A stretch of DNA of 33,775 nucleotides from a bacterium (GTDB lineage: Bacteria; Elusimicrobiota; Elusimicrobia; Elusimicrobiales; UBA9959): contig JAKAMO010000017.1 in assembly GCA_021812825.1 (NCBI GenBank), forward strand, positions 1-33,775, given 5' to 3'. The position numbers were made by a program, and so were the translations under genes. Position 1 is the stretch's first letter; the number at the start of each line of letters is the position of its first letter. Shown here piece after piece: positions 1 through 6,708 of the stretch. The notes under the pieces were generated by a model. That model had not been told where the DNA came from, made no database searches, and saw only the letters and a list, made by a program, of their open reading frames with translations.

Positions 1-7
1 CCGATCT
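1..7. other. Probable residual sequencing-adapter bases (left end)
   Basis: The first seven bases are CCGATCT, the reverse complement of AGATCGG, which is how Illumina TruSeq adapter read-through begins. The right end of the contig terminates in AGATCGG itself. The aminotransferase reading frame loses its expected continuation (GLQ followed by I, then R-S) exactly where this heptamer starts. I infer adapter residue at an assembly break; seven bases at one end could be chance, but not easily at both. Confidence 0.6.
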
Positions 8-205
8 GATCTGCAGGCCAGAAGTGCCATTGACCACGGCCACGGCATGCTTGGCCCCGGTGAACTCACATATCTTTCTTTCGAACGCCTCTACAAAACC
101 GCCTGCGCTGGATACCCAGCCGGTATCCAGACACTCTTTCACATATTTCCAGGCGTTCCCGCCTATATTCGGTTCGGAAAGCGGAATGTAACCGTTCTTA
201 GACAT
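1..205 (-). CDS. legC: LegC-family PLP-dependent aminotransferase, N-terminal fragment
   Basis: Only the first about 68 residues are in the window; the rest lies beyond the left edge. The protein starts MSKNGYIPLSEPNIGG and continues through a tract ending TGWVSSAGG, then AKHAVAVVNGTSGLQ. This is the N-terminus of the DegT/DnrJ/EryC1/StrS sugar aminotransferases (PLP fold type I), closest in my recognition to LegC, which aminates the 4-keto sugar made by LegB on the way to legionaminic acid. The start codon lies inside the end of legB (8-nt overlap), so the two are translationally coupled and the pair supports the naming. The lysine that binds PLP is not in the fragment. The last two visible residues are probably encoded by adapter bases. 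The family is secure; the sugar specificity is inferred from the neighbour. Confidence 0.8.
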   Translation of the reverse strand, partial: MSKNGYIPLSEPNIGGNAWKYVKECLDTGWVSSAGGFVEAFERKICEFTGAKHAVAVVNGTSGLQIRS

Positions 206-1196
206 TGTAGATATCCCACTTATAGCGCTTCATGTTTTCACTGTTTTTGAACCACGCTATAGTATTGCGAAGGCCGTCTTCCAAAGAGACCTTAGGTGCC
301 CAGCCCGTAAGTTCTTTTATCTTCGTATTATCACAGAGCAACCGCTCGACTTCGCTCTTAGCCGGGCGCTTACGCTGGCTGTCACAGACTATCTTTACGC
401 GTTTGCCGGAAAGCGCGATTATCTTTTCGGCCAGGTCTCCCACGGATATTTCCAGCCCGGAGCCGATGTTCACTGTCCGCCCGATGGCGGCGTCGCACTC
501 CGCGAGGGCCATAAATCCCGCGCAGGTATCGGTCACATAGTTAAGGTCCCGCGTAGGATGAAGTGAACCTAGCTTTATCTCTTTTTGTCCGGCCAGCGCC
601 TGCGTTATTATAGTGGGGATTACAGCCCTGGCTGACTGGCGGGGGCCGTAGGTATTAAAAGGCCTTGCCGTGATTACGGGGAGTTTGAAGGAAAGAAAAA
701 ACGACTCCGCTATCTTGTCCGCACCTATCTTGCTGGCCGAGTACGGAGATTGCCCCTGTAAAGGATGTTTTTCGTCTATCGGTGCGTACCTGGCGGTGCC
801 GTAAACCTCCGAGGTCGAGGTCACTATTATCCTCGAGAGGTCCAGGTCCCTGGCCGCCTGCAGTATATTCAGCGTCCCCTTTATGTTGGTATCAATGTAG
901 GAGTCCGGCGAATGGTAAGAAAAAGGGATGCCGATAAGCGCCGCGAGGTTAAAAACTTTGTCACATCCCTTCATCGCCTGCCTTACGCCGTTCGGATCGC
1001 GCACATCTCCCTGGAATATTTCGATATTCTTCAATTTGGCTTTCGGCAGCGAATCCAGCCAGCCCCAGGAATTGAAAGAGTTGTAATAGACAAAGGCTTT
1101 TACCGGATAGCCCCCATCCATCAGTGCTTCCACCAGGTGGCTGCCTATGAAACCATCAGCACCGGTAACCAATACGGTTTTCTTCGATTTAGTCAT
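198..1196 (-). CDS. legB: NAD-dependent 4,6-dehydratase LegB
   Basis: 332-residue extended short-chain dehydrogenase. The Rossmann motif GADGFIGSH lies near residue 10, followed by the tract YYNSFNSWGWLDSLP that I associate with LegB. TSTSEVYG precedes the catalytic YSASK (Tyr-X3-Lys), and RPFNTYGPRQSARAVIPT is also typical. Known family members convert UDP-N-acetylglucosamine (or a GDP-linked analogue) to the 4-keto-6-deoxy sugar, the first step towards legionaminic-acid-type sugars; the enzyme is cytoplasmic. I chose the ATG at 1196 because the longer upstream frame is low-complexity Thr/Arg sequence made by the tyrosine-rich tail of the kinase gene read in another frame. The gene follows the tyrosine kinase by 16 nt and overlaps legC by 8 nt, so it is part of the same polysaccharide operon. 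The nucleotide carrier cannot be told from sequence. Confidence 0.9.
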   Translation of the reverse strand: MTKSKKTVLVTGADGFIGSHLVEALMDGGYPVKAFVYYNSFNSWGWLDSLPKAKLKNIEIFQGDVRDPNGVRQAMKGCDKVFNLAALIGIPFSYHSPDSYIDTNIKGTLNILQAARDLDLSRIIVTSTSEVYGTARYAPIDEKHPLQGQSPYSASKIGADKIAESFFLSFKLPVITARPFNTYGPRQSARAVIPTIITQALAGQKEIKLGSLHPTRDLNYVTDTCAGFMALAECDAAIGRTVNIGSGLEISVGDLAEKIIALSGKRVKIVCDSQRKRPAKSEVERLLCDNTKIKELTGWAPKVSLEDGLRNTIAWFKNSENMKRYKWDIYNV

Positions 1197-1212
1197 TTTA
1201 TGCCGGATCGGA

Positions 1213-3003
1213 TCAAACAAGTTCCTTCTTTGAACTCTCGTTATGCTGGTGAGCGGCATTCTCTGCCTCATCCTTGTCGTCGGGGGCGTAGCCATAGTGA
1301 TAGTTGTACTTGTACTGGTAGTAGCCATAGTAAGAATACGACAACCCGCCGAACTTGGACATATTCACCACGCTGCCAAGTATCTTGATACCGGCGGCAA
1401 GCAGGCGCCTGGCACCGTTCTTTATAAGCGGCACGCGCGTCTTGCCGAAACTGGTCACGTATACTGCGCTGCTGATATACTTACCCCATAGCAGCGCATC
1501 GCTTATTGGGAACATCGGCGGGCAGTCCACAATAACGCGGTCGTAGTATTCTCCCGCCCAGGCCAGGAAGGCTGAGAGGCGCGGCGTGTTTAACAGCTCT
1601 GCCGGGTTGGGTGGGCGCGGGCCGCAGGTGAGGATGGTGAGGTTCTCCACGCCGGCGGGCTGCACCAGGGTCTTGAGATCGTCCGTGTTGTGGCCTTTGG
1701 CGAGGAAGTCGCTCAACCCCTTTGAATTGCTGACGCGGAAGTTCTTATGCAGGTTGCTGCGGCGGAGGTCGCCGTCCACCAGCAGTACCTTCTCGCCGGC
1801 CTGCGCTATGGCCACGGCGATGTTGCTGCACACGTAGCTCTTGCCCTCGCCCTGCACAGTGCTGGTTACCATGAAGGACCTATTCTTCTGGCCCACTATG
1901 GCGAAGTCTATCATGGTGCGAAGATTGCGAATAGACTCCGCTATCAGCGAATGTTCCTGCTGTAAGAGGTGGTTGTAGGCGGTGGTCTTTTTGCTGAAGG
2001 GCGTCATGGGCACCACGCCTAGGAAGGGCAGGCCCAGTTTATTCTCCACGTCCTCCTGTGTGCGTATTGTCTGGTCTATGAACTCCACTGCCAGCGCGGC
2101 AAAGAGGCCCAGCAAGAAACCGCCCATCAGAGCCAATAGCATATTGAACGTTTTGCGGGGTTTCATCGGCCCCAATGGCGGCATGGCGGCGTCCACCAGG
2201 CGTATGTTGTTGCCCATGAGCTGGCCGGAGAGGTCTATCTTGAGACTCTGTATCACGCGGTCGGTTTCGGTCTTTATCTGTTCCTGAACGGACTTAAGAT
2301 TAGCCGTGAGCGCCAGCACCTCCGGGTGCCTGGGTGTGTAATGGCCGCTGGCCTCGGCGAGCTGTGATTTGAGCTTAGCTTCCTCGCGCTTGAGGTCCTG
2401 TATCAGCGTATTGTTGACCACGGCGGGCAGTGACTCGTATACCTGGGCGGACTTCTTGCCGTCCTTCTCCCCCTGGAGCGCCGCGAGCACGTCCTTGGAG
2501 ATGAAGAGCTGATTGGAGAGGTTCTGCTCTATGAAGACCTTGGCCACGGTGTTGGCTATATCCGCTGCCAGCGCCGGGTTGTAGGAATCGGCCTTTATAT
2601 AGACCAGGCGACTGCGCGGTACTGGGGCAATGGTTACCGGCTTACCCAGCTTCAAGTATCCGTATGGGTTGGAGAACTCTGGGTACTTCTCAAGATTGAG
2701 ACGCTGGTATACTGTTTTCAGCAGGCTTTCGCTCTTAAGCAGCTTGTACTGGGTCTGGTAGTAGTCATCGTTGCCACGCTCTACGGTGGGTCCGCCCTGG
2801 TAGACCACGTTGTTGCCGCGCTCTTTCTCTATGACTAGCATGGCCTGGCCTTGATACAGCGGACGCGTATTGAATGTGACGATTGCGGTCACGATTACCA
2901 CCGACGCCCATACGCTGAGCACTATCCAGCGGCGGCGCAGGACGAGGTCCAGGTAATATGTGAGGTCGAATTCTAGCTCTTTTTCGTTCTGTTCATTGGT
3001 CAT
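1213..3003 (-). CDS. wzc: Polysaccharide co-polymerase with tyrosine autokinase (Wzc type)
   Basis: 596-residue inner-membrane BY-kinase that controls polymerisation and export of capsule or exopolysaccharide. Order of domains: Wzz N-terminus with TM1 (about 25-45); a rather short periplasmic region; proline-rich stretch PPLGPMKPRK (275-284) leading into TM2 (about 287-307); cytoplasmic kinase with Walker A TSTVQGEGKS (380-389), Walker A' LLVDGDLRR (407-415), Walker B VIVDCPP (490-496). The C-terminal cluster SYSYYGYYQYKYNYHYGY (555-572) holds ten tyrosines, the autophosphorylation sites. Family members are usually 700 or more residues; the periplasmic coiled coil here is shorter. Dephosphorylation would be the job of the low-MW phosphatase at 8627. 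Downstream are legB and legC. Its usual partner wza is 2.1 kb upstream, separated by a toxin/nucleotidyltransferase cassette. Confidence 0.92.
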   Translation of the reverse strand: MTNEQNEKELEFDLTYYLDLVLRRRWIVLSVWASVVIVTAIVTFNTRPLYQGQAMLVIEKERGNNVVYQGGPTVERGNDDYYQTQYKLLKSESLLKTVYQRLNLEKYPEFSNPYGYLKLGKPVTIAPVPRSRLVYIKADSYNPALAADIANTVAKVFIEQNLSNQLFISKDVLAALQGEKDGKKSAQVYESLPAVVNNTLIQDLKREEAKLKSQLAEASGHYTPRHPEVLALTANLKSVQEQIKTETDRVIQSLKIDLSGQLMGNNIRLVDAAMPPLGPMKPRKTFNMLLALMGGFLLGLFAALAVEFIDQTIRTQEDVENKLGLPFLGVVPMTPFSKKTTAYNHLLQQEHSLIAESIRNLRTMIDFAIVGQKNRSFMVTSTVQGEGKSYVCSNIAVAIAQAGEKVLLVDGDLRRSNLHKNFRVSNSKGLSDFLAKGHNTDDLKTLVQPAGVENLTILTCGPRPPNPAELLNTPRLSAFLAWAGEYYDRVIVDCPPMFPISDALLWGKYISSAVYVTSFGKTRVPLIKNGARRLLAAGIKILGSVVNMSKFGGLSYSYYGYYQYKYNYHYGYAPDDKDEAENAAHQHNESSKKELV

Positions 3004-3014
3004 ATGGTTTTCCG

Positions 3015-3043
3015 TTTATTCTCGCTTTAGTTTGGATGTTCAA
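3015..3043 (-). promoter_or_regulatory. Possible promoter for the tyrosine-kinase operon
   Basis: On the minus strand TTGAAC is followed after 17 nt by AATAAA, placing a start site a few nt before the kinase ATG at 3003. The match to sigma-70 consensus is moderate and the region overlaps the end of the preceding gene. It would allow the capsule genes to be expressed independently of the toxin cassette upstream. Weak evidence. Confidence 0.3.
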
Positions 3044-3597
3044 CCGGGGAGAAAAATGTTAAGGGTGCTCAGAATTCCGGGGGCCGCCTTGGCCTCCGCC
3101 AGCGGGGCGAGCTGGCGCAGGATATAGGCCTTGTCCAATGCGCCGGCCTGGCGGTCGCACACGCTTTTTACGTCGGCCCAATCCTTCGGGCGGTCGGCGA
3201 AGGCCTTCATCACTATAAGGTCTTCGGCGGAACAGGTAAGCAGGGACAATCCCGGCAGGAAAGAGAACAGGCTGGCGCGGCGTATGGCTTCGTCCTCGAA
3301 CGGCAGCGCGGCCAGGGCGATGTCGAGCGGGATGCCGCCCTCCGTCTTGAGCAGCAGCACGCGGTTCTCCAGGGCGAAGGCTTCCGCGTCGGGCACGCGC
3401 GAGGCGTAGGCGGAAAGGAGCATCCGGGCCAACGGCTTCTCCCCGCCGTAGCCGGCGAAAAGGGTTACGTCTACGTCCACGGTAAGGCGCGGCTCGCCCC
3501 AGCGCTGCAAGGCTATGCCGCCGATAAAACAGAACCGGCAGTTATGCTTTTGCAGCAGGGCCTGCAGTTCGGCCGCGGCTTGTATCAGTGTTTTCAT
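3040..3597 (-). CDS. AbiEii-like nucleotidyltransferase
   Basis: 185 residues. The N-terminus has the fold-defining motif FIGGIALQRWGEPRLTVDVD (about 23-42): Gly-Gly, then an Asp-X-Asp metal-binding pair, as in pol-beta-type nucleotidyltransferases of the AbiEii/AbiGii group. Members of that group often act in type IV toxin-antitoxin pairs. The later tract CSAEDLIVMKAFADRPKDWADV is also typical. I chose the ATG at 3597 because it sits in an ATGA overlap with the stop of the 76-residue gene before it, and the longer frame is an arginine-rich shadow. The tight coupling suggests the two proteins work together. Substrate unknown; it may modify RNA or its partner protein. Confidence 0.75.
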   Translation of the reverse strand: MKTLIQAAAELQALLQKHNCRFCFIGGIALQRWGEPRLTVDVDVTLFAGYGGEKPLARMLLSAYASRVPDAEAFALENRVLLLKTEGGIPLDIALAALPFEDEAIRRASLFSFLPGLSLLTCSAEDLIVMKAFADRPKDWADVKSVCDRQAGALDKAYILRQLAPLAEAKAAPGILSTLNIFLPG

Positions 3598-3824
3598 TTG
3601 CGAAAAGTTTTGAACCAGCGCTGCTGCTCCACAAGGCCCGAGCCGGCGCGCGCGGGATAGTGGGCCTGGGCCGACAGGAAGGCGTCCTGGAGGCGCTCTA
3701 TGGCCGCCGGCACGTCGATGGCGCGCAACTCTACGGCGCGTACGCGTTCGATGGCGGCGCCGGCCTTCTGCCAGTTTTGCACCCATTTGCGCACCGCGTC
3801 GTCTTGCGATCTGTTGTCGGGCAT
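3594..3824 (-). CDS. Small conserved-looking partner of the nucleotidyltransferase
   Basis: 76-residue soluble protein, helical and charged, ending SGLVEQQRWFKTFRK. I recognise this ending from short proteins encoded just ahead of AbiEii-like nucleotidyltransferases, but no function is established that I know of. Its stop overlaps the next start (ATGA), and its own start is one nt after the stop of the broken nucleotidyltransferase remnant. The arrangement is that of an antitoxin-toxin or regulator-enzyme pair; which partner would be toxic cannot be said. Confidence 0.6.
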   Translation of the reverse strand: MPDNRSQDDAVRKWVQNWQKAGAAIERVRAVELRAIDVPAAIERLQDAFLSAQAHYPARAGSGLVEQQRWFKTFRK

Positions 3825-3825
3825 T

Positions 3826-3939
3826 TCAGCTATTTCCTTCAGAGTTTAAAGCTATTGTAATAGCGCCCATGAGGGCGCAGTTTATGCCGCGGGCCTTGAA
3901 TTCGGCGGCCAGCAGGCCTATGGCTTTCTTGAGGTCCAT
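3826..3939 (-). pseudogene. Truncated nucleotidyltransferase N-terminus (remnant)
   Basis: An in-frame 37-codon piece starting MDLKKAIGLLAAEF and running to INCALMGAITIALN before an early stop. The stretch from Phe-Lys-Ala-Arg to ALMGAI has the pattern that opens AbiEii-like nucleotidyltransferases (compare the intact CFIGGIALQRW at 3040-3597), but the Gly-Gly is changed to Met-Gly and everything after it, including the Asp-X-Asp, is missing. I read it as the 5' stub of a second nucleotidyltransferase lost by deletion. It could still be translated as a short peptide. Confidence 0.5.
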
Positions 3940-3940
3940 A

Positions 3941-4039
3941 TCAGGCACTCTCCCCCGTGACGGCGGCGGCCAGCACTATGCTGCGGTATTCTTTGTAAAG
4001 CGGGTAGTCGGCGTTAATGGCCTGGCTCAGGGAGCGCAT
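3941..4039 (-). pseudogene. C-terminal remnant of a winged-helix regulator
   Basis: A 32-residue frame whose tract AINADYPLYKEYRSIVLAAA matches the C-terminus of the intact regulator at 4718-4999 (SINESFPLYNEYRGIVLASA): Ile-Asn, Pro-Leu-Tyr, Glu-Tyr-Arg and Ile-Val-Leu-Ala are shared. The DNA-binding part is gone and the fragment starts inside the last codons of hepT. This indicates a second copy of the regulator whose 5' part was replaced or deleted when the cassette rearranged. Its stop is one nt before the nucleotidyltransferase stub, so the two remnants are probably from one former regulator-nucleotidyltransferase module. Confidence 0.6.
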
Positions 4040-4416
4040 TTTTCCTCCACCGTTTTCAGCAGCCCGGTCATATATTCCGCCGCTTTAGGAAGCCGCTCGT
4101 ACACGCTTTGGGCCAGTTCCTCTTTATAGGTGTGCGAGGTCTGGTTGCGCATGTCCACAAGTTGCAGCCAGAACTCGTCGTATTGCAGCAGCTTCTGGTT
4201 ATAGGCGGCGCGGAAACATTCCTTGGGAGACTGGCAGACTACGCCGTATTTCTCCTCCAGGCAGGTCTTTACCAGTTTCCAGGCCATGTCCATGGTGAAC
4301 TCGAAGCGCTGTATGGCGGAGTCGCGCACGATGTCGTTTTTGGGCGCGGCGAGGGCCTCGTTGAGGCGGGCCAGGGCTTTTTTGAACTGGGCCAGTTGGG
4401 CGTCCCGTTTGGTCAT
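4027..4416 (-). CDS. hepT: HepT-like HEPN toxin (HI0074 family)
   Basis: 129-residue all-helical protein of the HI0074 nucleotidyltransferase-substrate-binding family. Residues RNQTSHTY form the R-X4-H-X-Y motif of HEPN ribonuclease toxins; in the characterised HepT/MntA systems the Arg and His make the RNase site and the Tyr is AMPylated by MntA to silence the toxin. FEFTMDMAWKLVKTCLEEK is also typical of the family. The start overlaps the end of mntA (ATGA), the standard arrangement for the pair. The whole motif is intact, so the toxin should be active if expressed without its partner. Confidence 0.88.
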   Translation of the reverse strand: MTKRDAQLAQFKKALARLNEALAAPKNDIVRDSAIQRFEFTMDMAWKLVKTCLEEKYGVVCQSPKECFRAAYNQKLLQYDEFWLQLVDMRNQTSHTYKEELAQSVYERLPKAAEYMTGLLKTVEEKCAP

Positions 4417-4721
4417 TTTATTTCCTCTATCTTCGCCAGCGCGACGTTCTTAAAATCCTCGGCGAGAGTGGAAAAATCCACCAGGTCTATCTTATACAGC
4501 GTGGGCAGGTTCTCGATGTCCTCTTTCATTTCCGCCATCGCCTTGGGAGGCACCGCCTCCGGCCCCATTATCCCCACGTCGATATCGGAATTGTCGTCGC
4601 CCTTATTGGTTACGCGCGAGCCGAAGAAAAACAACTTATACCGGGCGAGATCCAGCCGCCGCCCGGCGATGGCCAGCAGGTCCGCTTTTAGTTTTGCCTC
4701 CGGGTAATGGCGCAGGTTCAT
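4413..4721 (-). CDS. mntA: MntA-like minimal nucleotidyltransferase antitoxin
   Basis: 102 residues. FFFGSRVTNKGDDNSDIDVG contains the G-S-X10-D-X-D signature of MNT-domain proteins exactly (Gly-Ser, ten residues, Asp-Ile-Asp). In known type VII systems this enzyme adds AMP units to the Tyr of the HepT motif and so acts as antitoxin. It overlaps the regulator before it and hepT after it by 4 nt each, giving a three-gene translationally coupled unit. Confidence 0.88.
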   Translation of the reverse strand: MNLRHYPEAKLKADLLAIAGRRLDLARYKLFFFGSRVTNKGDDNSDIDVGIMGPEAVPPKAMAEMKEDIENLPTLYKIDLVDFSTLAEDFKNVALAKIEEIK

Positions 4722-4999
4722 ATGTTAGCGGAGGGCCGGGCCGAAGCCAGCACGATGCCGCGGTATTCGTTGTAAAGCGGGAAGCTCTCGTTTATGGAGT
4801 AGAGCTTCATGTTGCCGCGGGATTCTTTTTTTAGCAGGCCGGCGGTCTCGAACTCGCGGAGCTTCTTGACGAGGTTGCGCTTGTCCAGGGAGAGGGTCTT
4901 GGCCATCTCGTTGACGTAAAGGCTGGCCTTAGGATGGGCGAAGAAATGGCCCAGCAGTTTACGGGTTACGGCCGACTTGAAAACGGTAAGGAGTGTCAT
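4718..4999 (-). CDS. Winged helix-turn-helix regulator of the HepT/MntA cassette
   Basis: 93 residues with an ArsR/MarR-like wing fold: NEMAKTLSLDKRNLVKKLRE is the helix-turn-helix and the following GLLKKESRGNMKLYSIN the wing. The C-terminus FPLYNEYRGIVL recurs in such regulators beside nucleotidyltransferase genes. It is first in the cassette and overlaps mntA. A dyad just upstream of the start (5002-5021) suggests autorepression. There is no good ribosome binding site before the ATG. Confidence 0.75.
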   Translation of the reverse strand: MTLLTVFKSAVTRKLLGHFFAHPKASLYVNEMAKTLSLDKRNLVKKLREFETAGLLKKESRGNMKLYSINESFPLYNEYRGIVLASARPSANI

Positions 5000-5001
5000 T
5001 G

Positions 5002-5021
5002 CTTACACTTTTGGTTGTAAG
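5002..5021. promoter_or_regulatory. Inverted repeat, likely operator for the cassette
   Basis: CTTACA and TGTAAG form a perfect 6-bp dyad with 8 nt between them, ending 3 nt before the regulator's start codon and lying between its promoter and the gene. Position and symmetry suit binding by the dimeric winged-helix protein, or a small RNA hairpin that masks the translation start. Confidence 0.4.
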
Positions 5022-5057
5022 GAGGTACACCGCGCTGCGCCCCCCTTTGATATCTTT

Positions 5058-5066
5058 ATTATAGCA
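5058..5066 (-). promoter_or_regulatory. Extended -10 promoter of the regulator-mntA-hepT cassette
   Basis: Minus strand reads TGCTATAAT, a perfect extended -10. No -35 match is visible at the right distance. Start would leave a leader of about 50 nt containing the CTTACA/TGTAAG dyad. The sequence around it resembles the wza promoter at 5860 (shared ...CCTAANTTGCTATAATA). Confidence 0.6.
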
Positions 5067-5110
5067 ATTTAGGTGGCTGCCCGGGAGTGACTTGGGTTAC
5101 AGATGAAGGC

Positions 5111-5133
5111 TGGATCCCGGCTTTCGCCGGAAT
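5111..5133. repeat. Dispersed hairpin repeat, diverged copy
   Basis: TGGATCCCGGCTTTCGCCGG followed by AAT forms a hairpin (ATCCCGGC against GCCGGAAT, one mismatch). A near-identical copy with a perfect stem lies at 8539-8565. It sits just past the wza stop codon and could end that transcript, though no T-run follows. Confidence 0.5.
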
Positions 5134-5150
5134 ACTGCGAGAAAGACTGC

Positions 5151-5852
5151 TTAGAAGAAGCTCTGCGGGACGTAGACGGTGTCGTTGGGTTCCAGGTAGA
5201 TGTCGGCGGACTTGTCGCCCTGCTTGGTGATGCGGGAGATCTCCACCTGGATGGTCCGGCTGCCGGCGCCGGCGCCGCGCAGGATCTTGGTGCGGTCCTG
5301 GGCGGCGAGGTCGGTGAAGCCCCCCGCGAGCGTTATGGCCTCCAGCACGGTGAGGCGGCGCTCGGCGGGGATCTCTATGGAGCCGGGCTTCTTGACCTCG
5401 CCCAGCACGTAGATCTGTTTGTTGGCGTACTCCTTAATGAGCACGGTGACCTGCGGGCGCACGAGGTAGTCGGACAGCTTCTGGGCGAGCAGGGACTCGG
5501 CTTCCGGTACGGAGAGACTGGAAAGTTTTATCACGCCGGCGAGCGGGAAGGTGATGGTGCCGTCGCCGCTGATGCGGGCGGTGCGGCTCATATCCGCTTC
5601 TTTGTAAACGGTGATCTCCAGCAGGTCGCCGGGCTGTATCTTGTAGTTGAGCTTGTCCTGGTTCTGCCGGTCGAGAGCGCTCTGGAGGAGGCGCTGCTCC
5701 TGCAGGTCCTGCTGCTGGGGAGTTTCCGGCTTCTCGGCGGCTATCCGCTGCGGCTGCTCCGGCACGGCGGCGTCGCGGCGCGCGGCGGGGCGCTGCGGTA
5801 TGCAGGCGGAGAGAGCAATCGCGGCTACGAGCCCAAGAACCCAGTGTTTCAT
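5151..5852 (-). CDS. wza: Wza-type polysaccharide export lipoprotein
   Basis: 233-residue outer-membrane lipoprotein that forms or helps form the polysaccharide exit channel. Signal peptide with lipobox LSAC (Cys17); residue +2 is not Asp, so outer-membrane sorting is expected. After a Gln-rich linker the poly_export domain begins at YKIQPGDLLEITVY and includes GDGTITFPLAG; one SLBB domain follows (YVLGEVKKPGSIEIP ... AITLAGG). It is shorter than E. coli Wza and lacks the C-terminal amphipathic membrane helix, as in many minimal Wza homologues. I chose the ATG at 5852 rather than the GTG one codon earlier because the promoter's -10 ends exactly 7 nt before it. The natural partner wzc is separated from it by the toxin cassette. 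Confidence 0.9.
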   Translation of the reverse strand: MKHWVLGLVAAIALSACIPQRPAARRDAAVPEQPQRIAAEKPETPQQQDLQEQRLLQSALDRQNQDKLNYKIQPGDLLEITVYKEADMSRTARISGDGTITFPLAGVIKLSSLSVPEAESLLAQKLSDYLVRPQVTVLIKEYANKQIYVLGEVKKPGSIEIPAERRLTVLEAITLAGGFTDLAAQDRTKILRGAGAGSRTIQVEISRITKQGDKSADIYLEPNDTVYVPQSFF

Positions 5853-5859
5853 CACGGAT

Positions 5860-5868
5860 ATTATAGCA
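5860..5868 (-). promoter_or_regulatory. Extended -10 promoter of wza, predicted leaderless
   Basis: Minus strand TGCTATAAT, then 7 nt, then the wza ATG. Transcription normally begins about 7 nt past the -10, so the mRNA should start at the ATG. No Shine-Dalgarno sequence fits in the gap. Confidence 0.6.
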
Positions 5869-5914
5869 AGTTAGGCGGCGCGGGAGTTGGAGGCGGCAGC
5901 ATCACGACAGGCCC

Positions 5915-5942
5915 TTGTCGGGCTAGTCTGCTATCCTATAAC
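5915..5942 (+). promoter_or_regulatory. Possible promoter of the DUF3800 gene
   Basis: TTGTCG, 16 nt, TATAAC; an overlapping TGCTATCCT could be an alternative extended -10. A strong ribosome binding site GGGAGGTG lies just before the ATG at 5956, so this gene has an ordinary leader, unlike its divergent neighbour wza. Confidence 0.4.
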
Positions 5943-5955
5943 CGGGAGGTGGGTT

Positions 5956-6630
5956 ATGCTCTACCTGTATCTCGACGAAAGCGGGGACCTGGGGTTCGAC
6001 TTTATCGGCAAGCGGCCCAGCGGTTTCTTTACTATTTGCATCCTGGCGGTGAAGGGGCAGCAGAATGACAGACTGCTGGCAAAAGCCGTAAGGACCGTTG
6101 CCAGACGGATGCTGCGCGCAAAGCTATCTACGGATGTCCCTGAGTTAAAGGGAAGCCTCGCGGACTTCCCCACCAAAGAACGCTTCTACAAAGCCTTGTC
6201 CGCTGTCCCGCTGCGGCTGTACTCGACCACGCTGAACAAGCGACAGTCCTACGGGTATCTGGCCGAGGATAAAGAACGCATCTACAATTATGTTGCACGC
6301 TTGACGCTGCAGCAGATCGACTTCGCGGATGCCGCGGTGAGGGTGATAATGACCGTCGATAAGAGTAAGGGGAAAACTGAGGTGAAGAAATTCAATCAAT
6401 ACGTCCTCGCGCATATCAAGGCGAGGCTCGATCCGAACATTCCGCTGGAGATATACCACGCGGACTCACGGCAAAGCCCCGGGCTGCAGGCGGCGGACAT
6501 GTTCGCCTGGGGGGTGTTTCGCAAGTATGAAGCGCTGGATAATGGGTGGTACGAGGTATTTAAAGAGAAGATCTCAGGGGAGGAACTATTTCAGCCGGAA
6601 AAAGAAAAAAGAGCGCGCCAGGCGGGTTAA
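5956..6630 (+). CDS. DUF3800 domain protein
   Basis: 224 residues. The opening LYLDESGDLGF and the late tract SPGLQAADMFAWGVFRKYE are the two signature regions of DUF3800, thought to have an RNase-H-like nuclease fold with acidic catalytic residues (Asp in LDESGD, Asp in IMTVDKSKGK, Asp in QAAD). Members occur in accessory and defence-type contexts; no reaction is firmly established that I know of. I chose the ATG at 5956 for its ribosome binding site GGGAGGTG; earlier starts have none. The last 26 nt are antisense to the 3' end of a candidate small RNA. It is on the strand opposite to its polysaccharide neighbours and is likely a passenger gene. Confidence 0.85.
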   Translation: MLYLYLDESGDLGFDFIGKRPSGFFTICILAVKGQQNDRLLAKAVRTVARRMLRAKLSTDVPELKGSLADFPTKERFYKALSAVPLRLYSTTLNKRQSYGYLAEDKERIYNYVARLTLQQIDFADAAVRVIMTVDKSKGKTEVKKFNQYVLAHIKARLDPNIPLEIYHADSRQSPGLQAADMFAWGVFRKYEALDNGWYEVFKEKISGEELFQPEKEKRARQAG

Positions 6631-6702
6631 TTGCCGGAACTATATTACCCGTAATACTCAAGGGAACGCTCCGGACGGCCCGCGATGGTCTTACCGCTCT
6701 TC
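6605..6702 (-). ncRNA. Candidate structured small RNA, about 98 nt
   Basis: Starts 7 nt past an exact consensus promoter and ends in a T-run. The predicted transcript folds as one nested rod: AAGAGCG (6701-6695) with CGCTCTT (6615-6609); CCA (6688-6686) with TGG (6620-6618); GCGGG (6683-6679) with CCCGC (6626-6622); CCGGAGC (6674-6668) with GTTCCGG (6640-6634, one G-U); GTATTA (6657-6652) with TAATAT (6647-6642, one G-U) around a CGGG loop. The closing stem is followed directly by T's (6610-6605), as in intrinsic termination. There is no tRNA, tmRNA or SRP signature; it is much shorter than typical 6S RNA although rod-shaped. Its 3' quarter is antisense to the end of the DUF3800 gene. Family unknown. 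Confidence 0.55.
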
Positions 6703-6708
6703 GGAAAT

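Noticed and set aside
6605..6702. 6S RNA or SRP RNA identity for the small RNA
   Set aside because: It is about half the length of 6S RNA and lacks the SRP apical GGAA loop with its conserved internal loops; left as unknown family.
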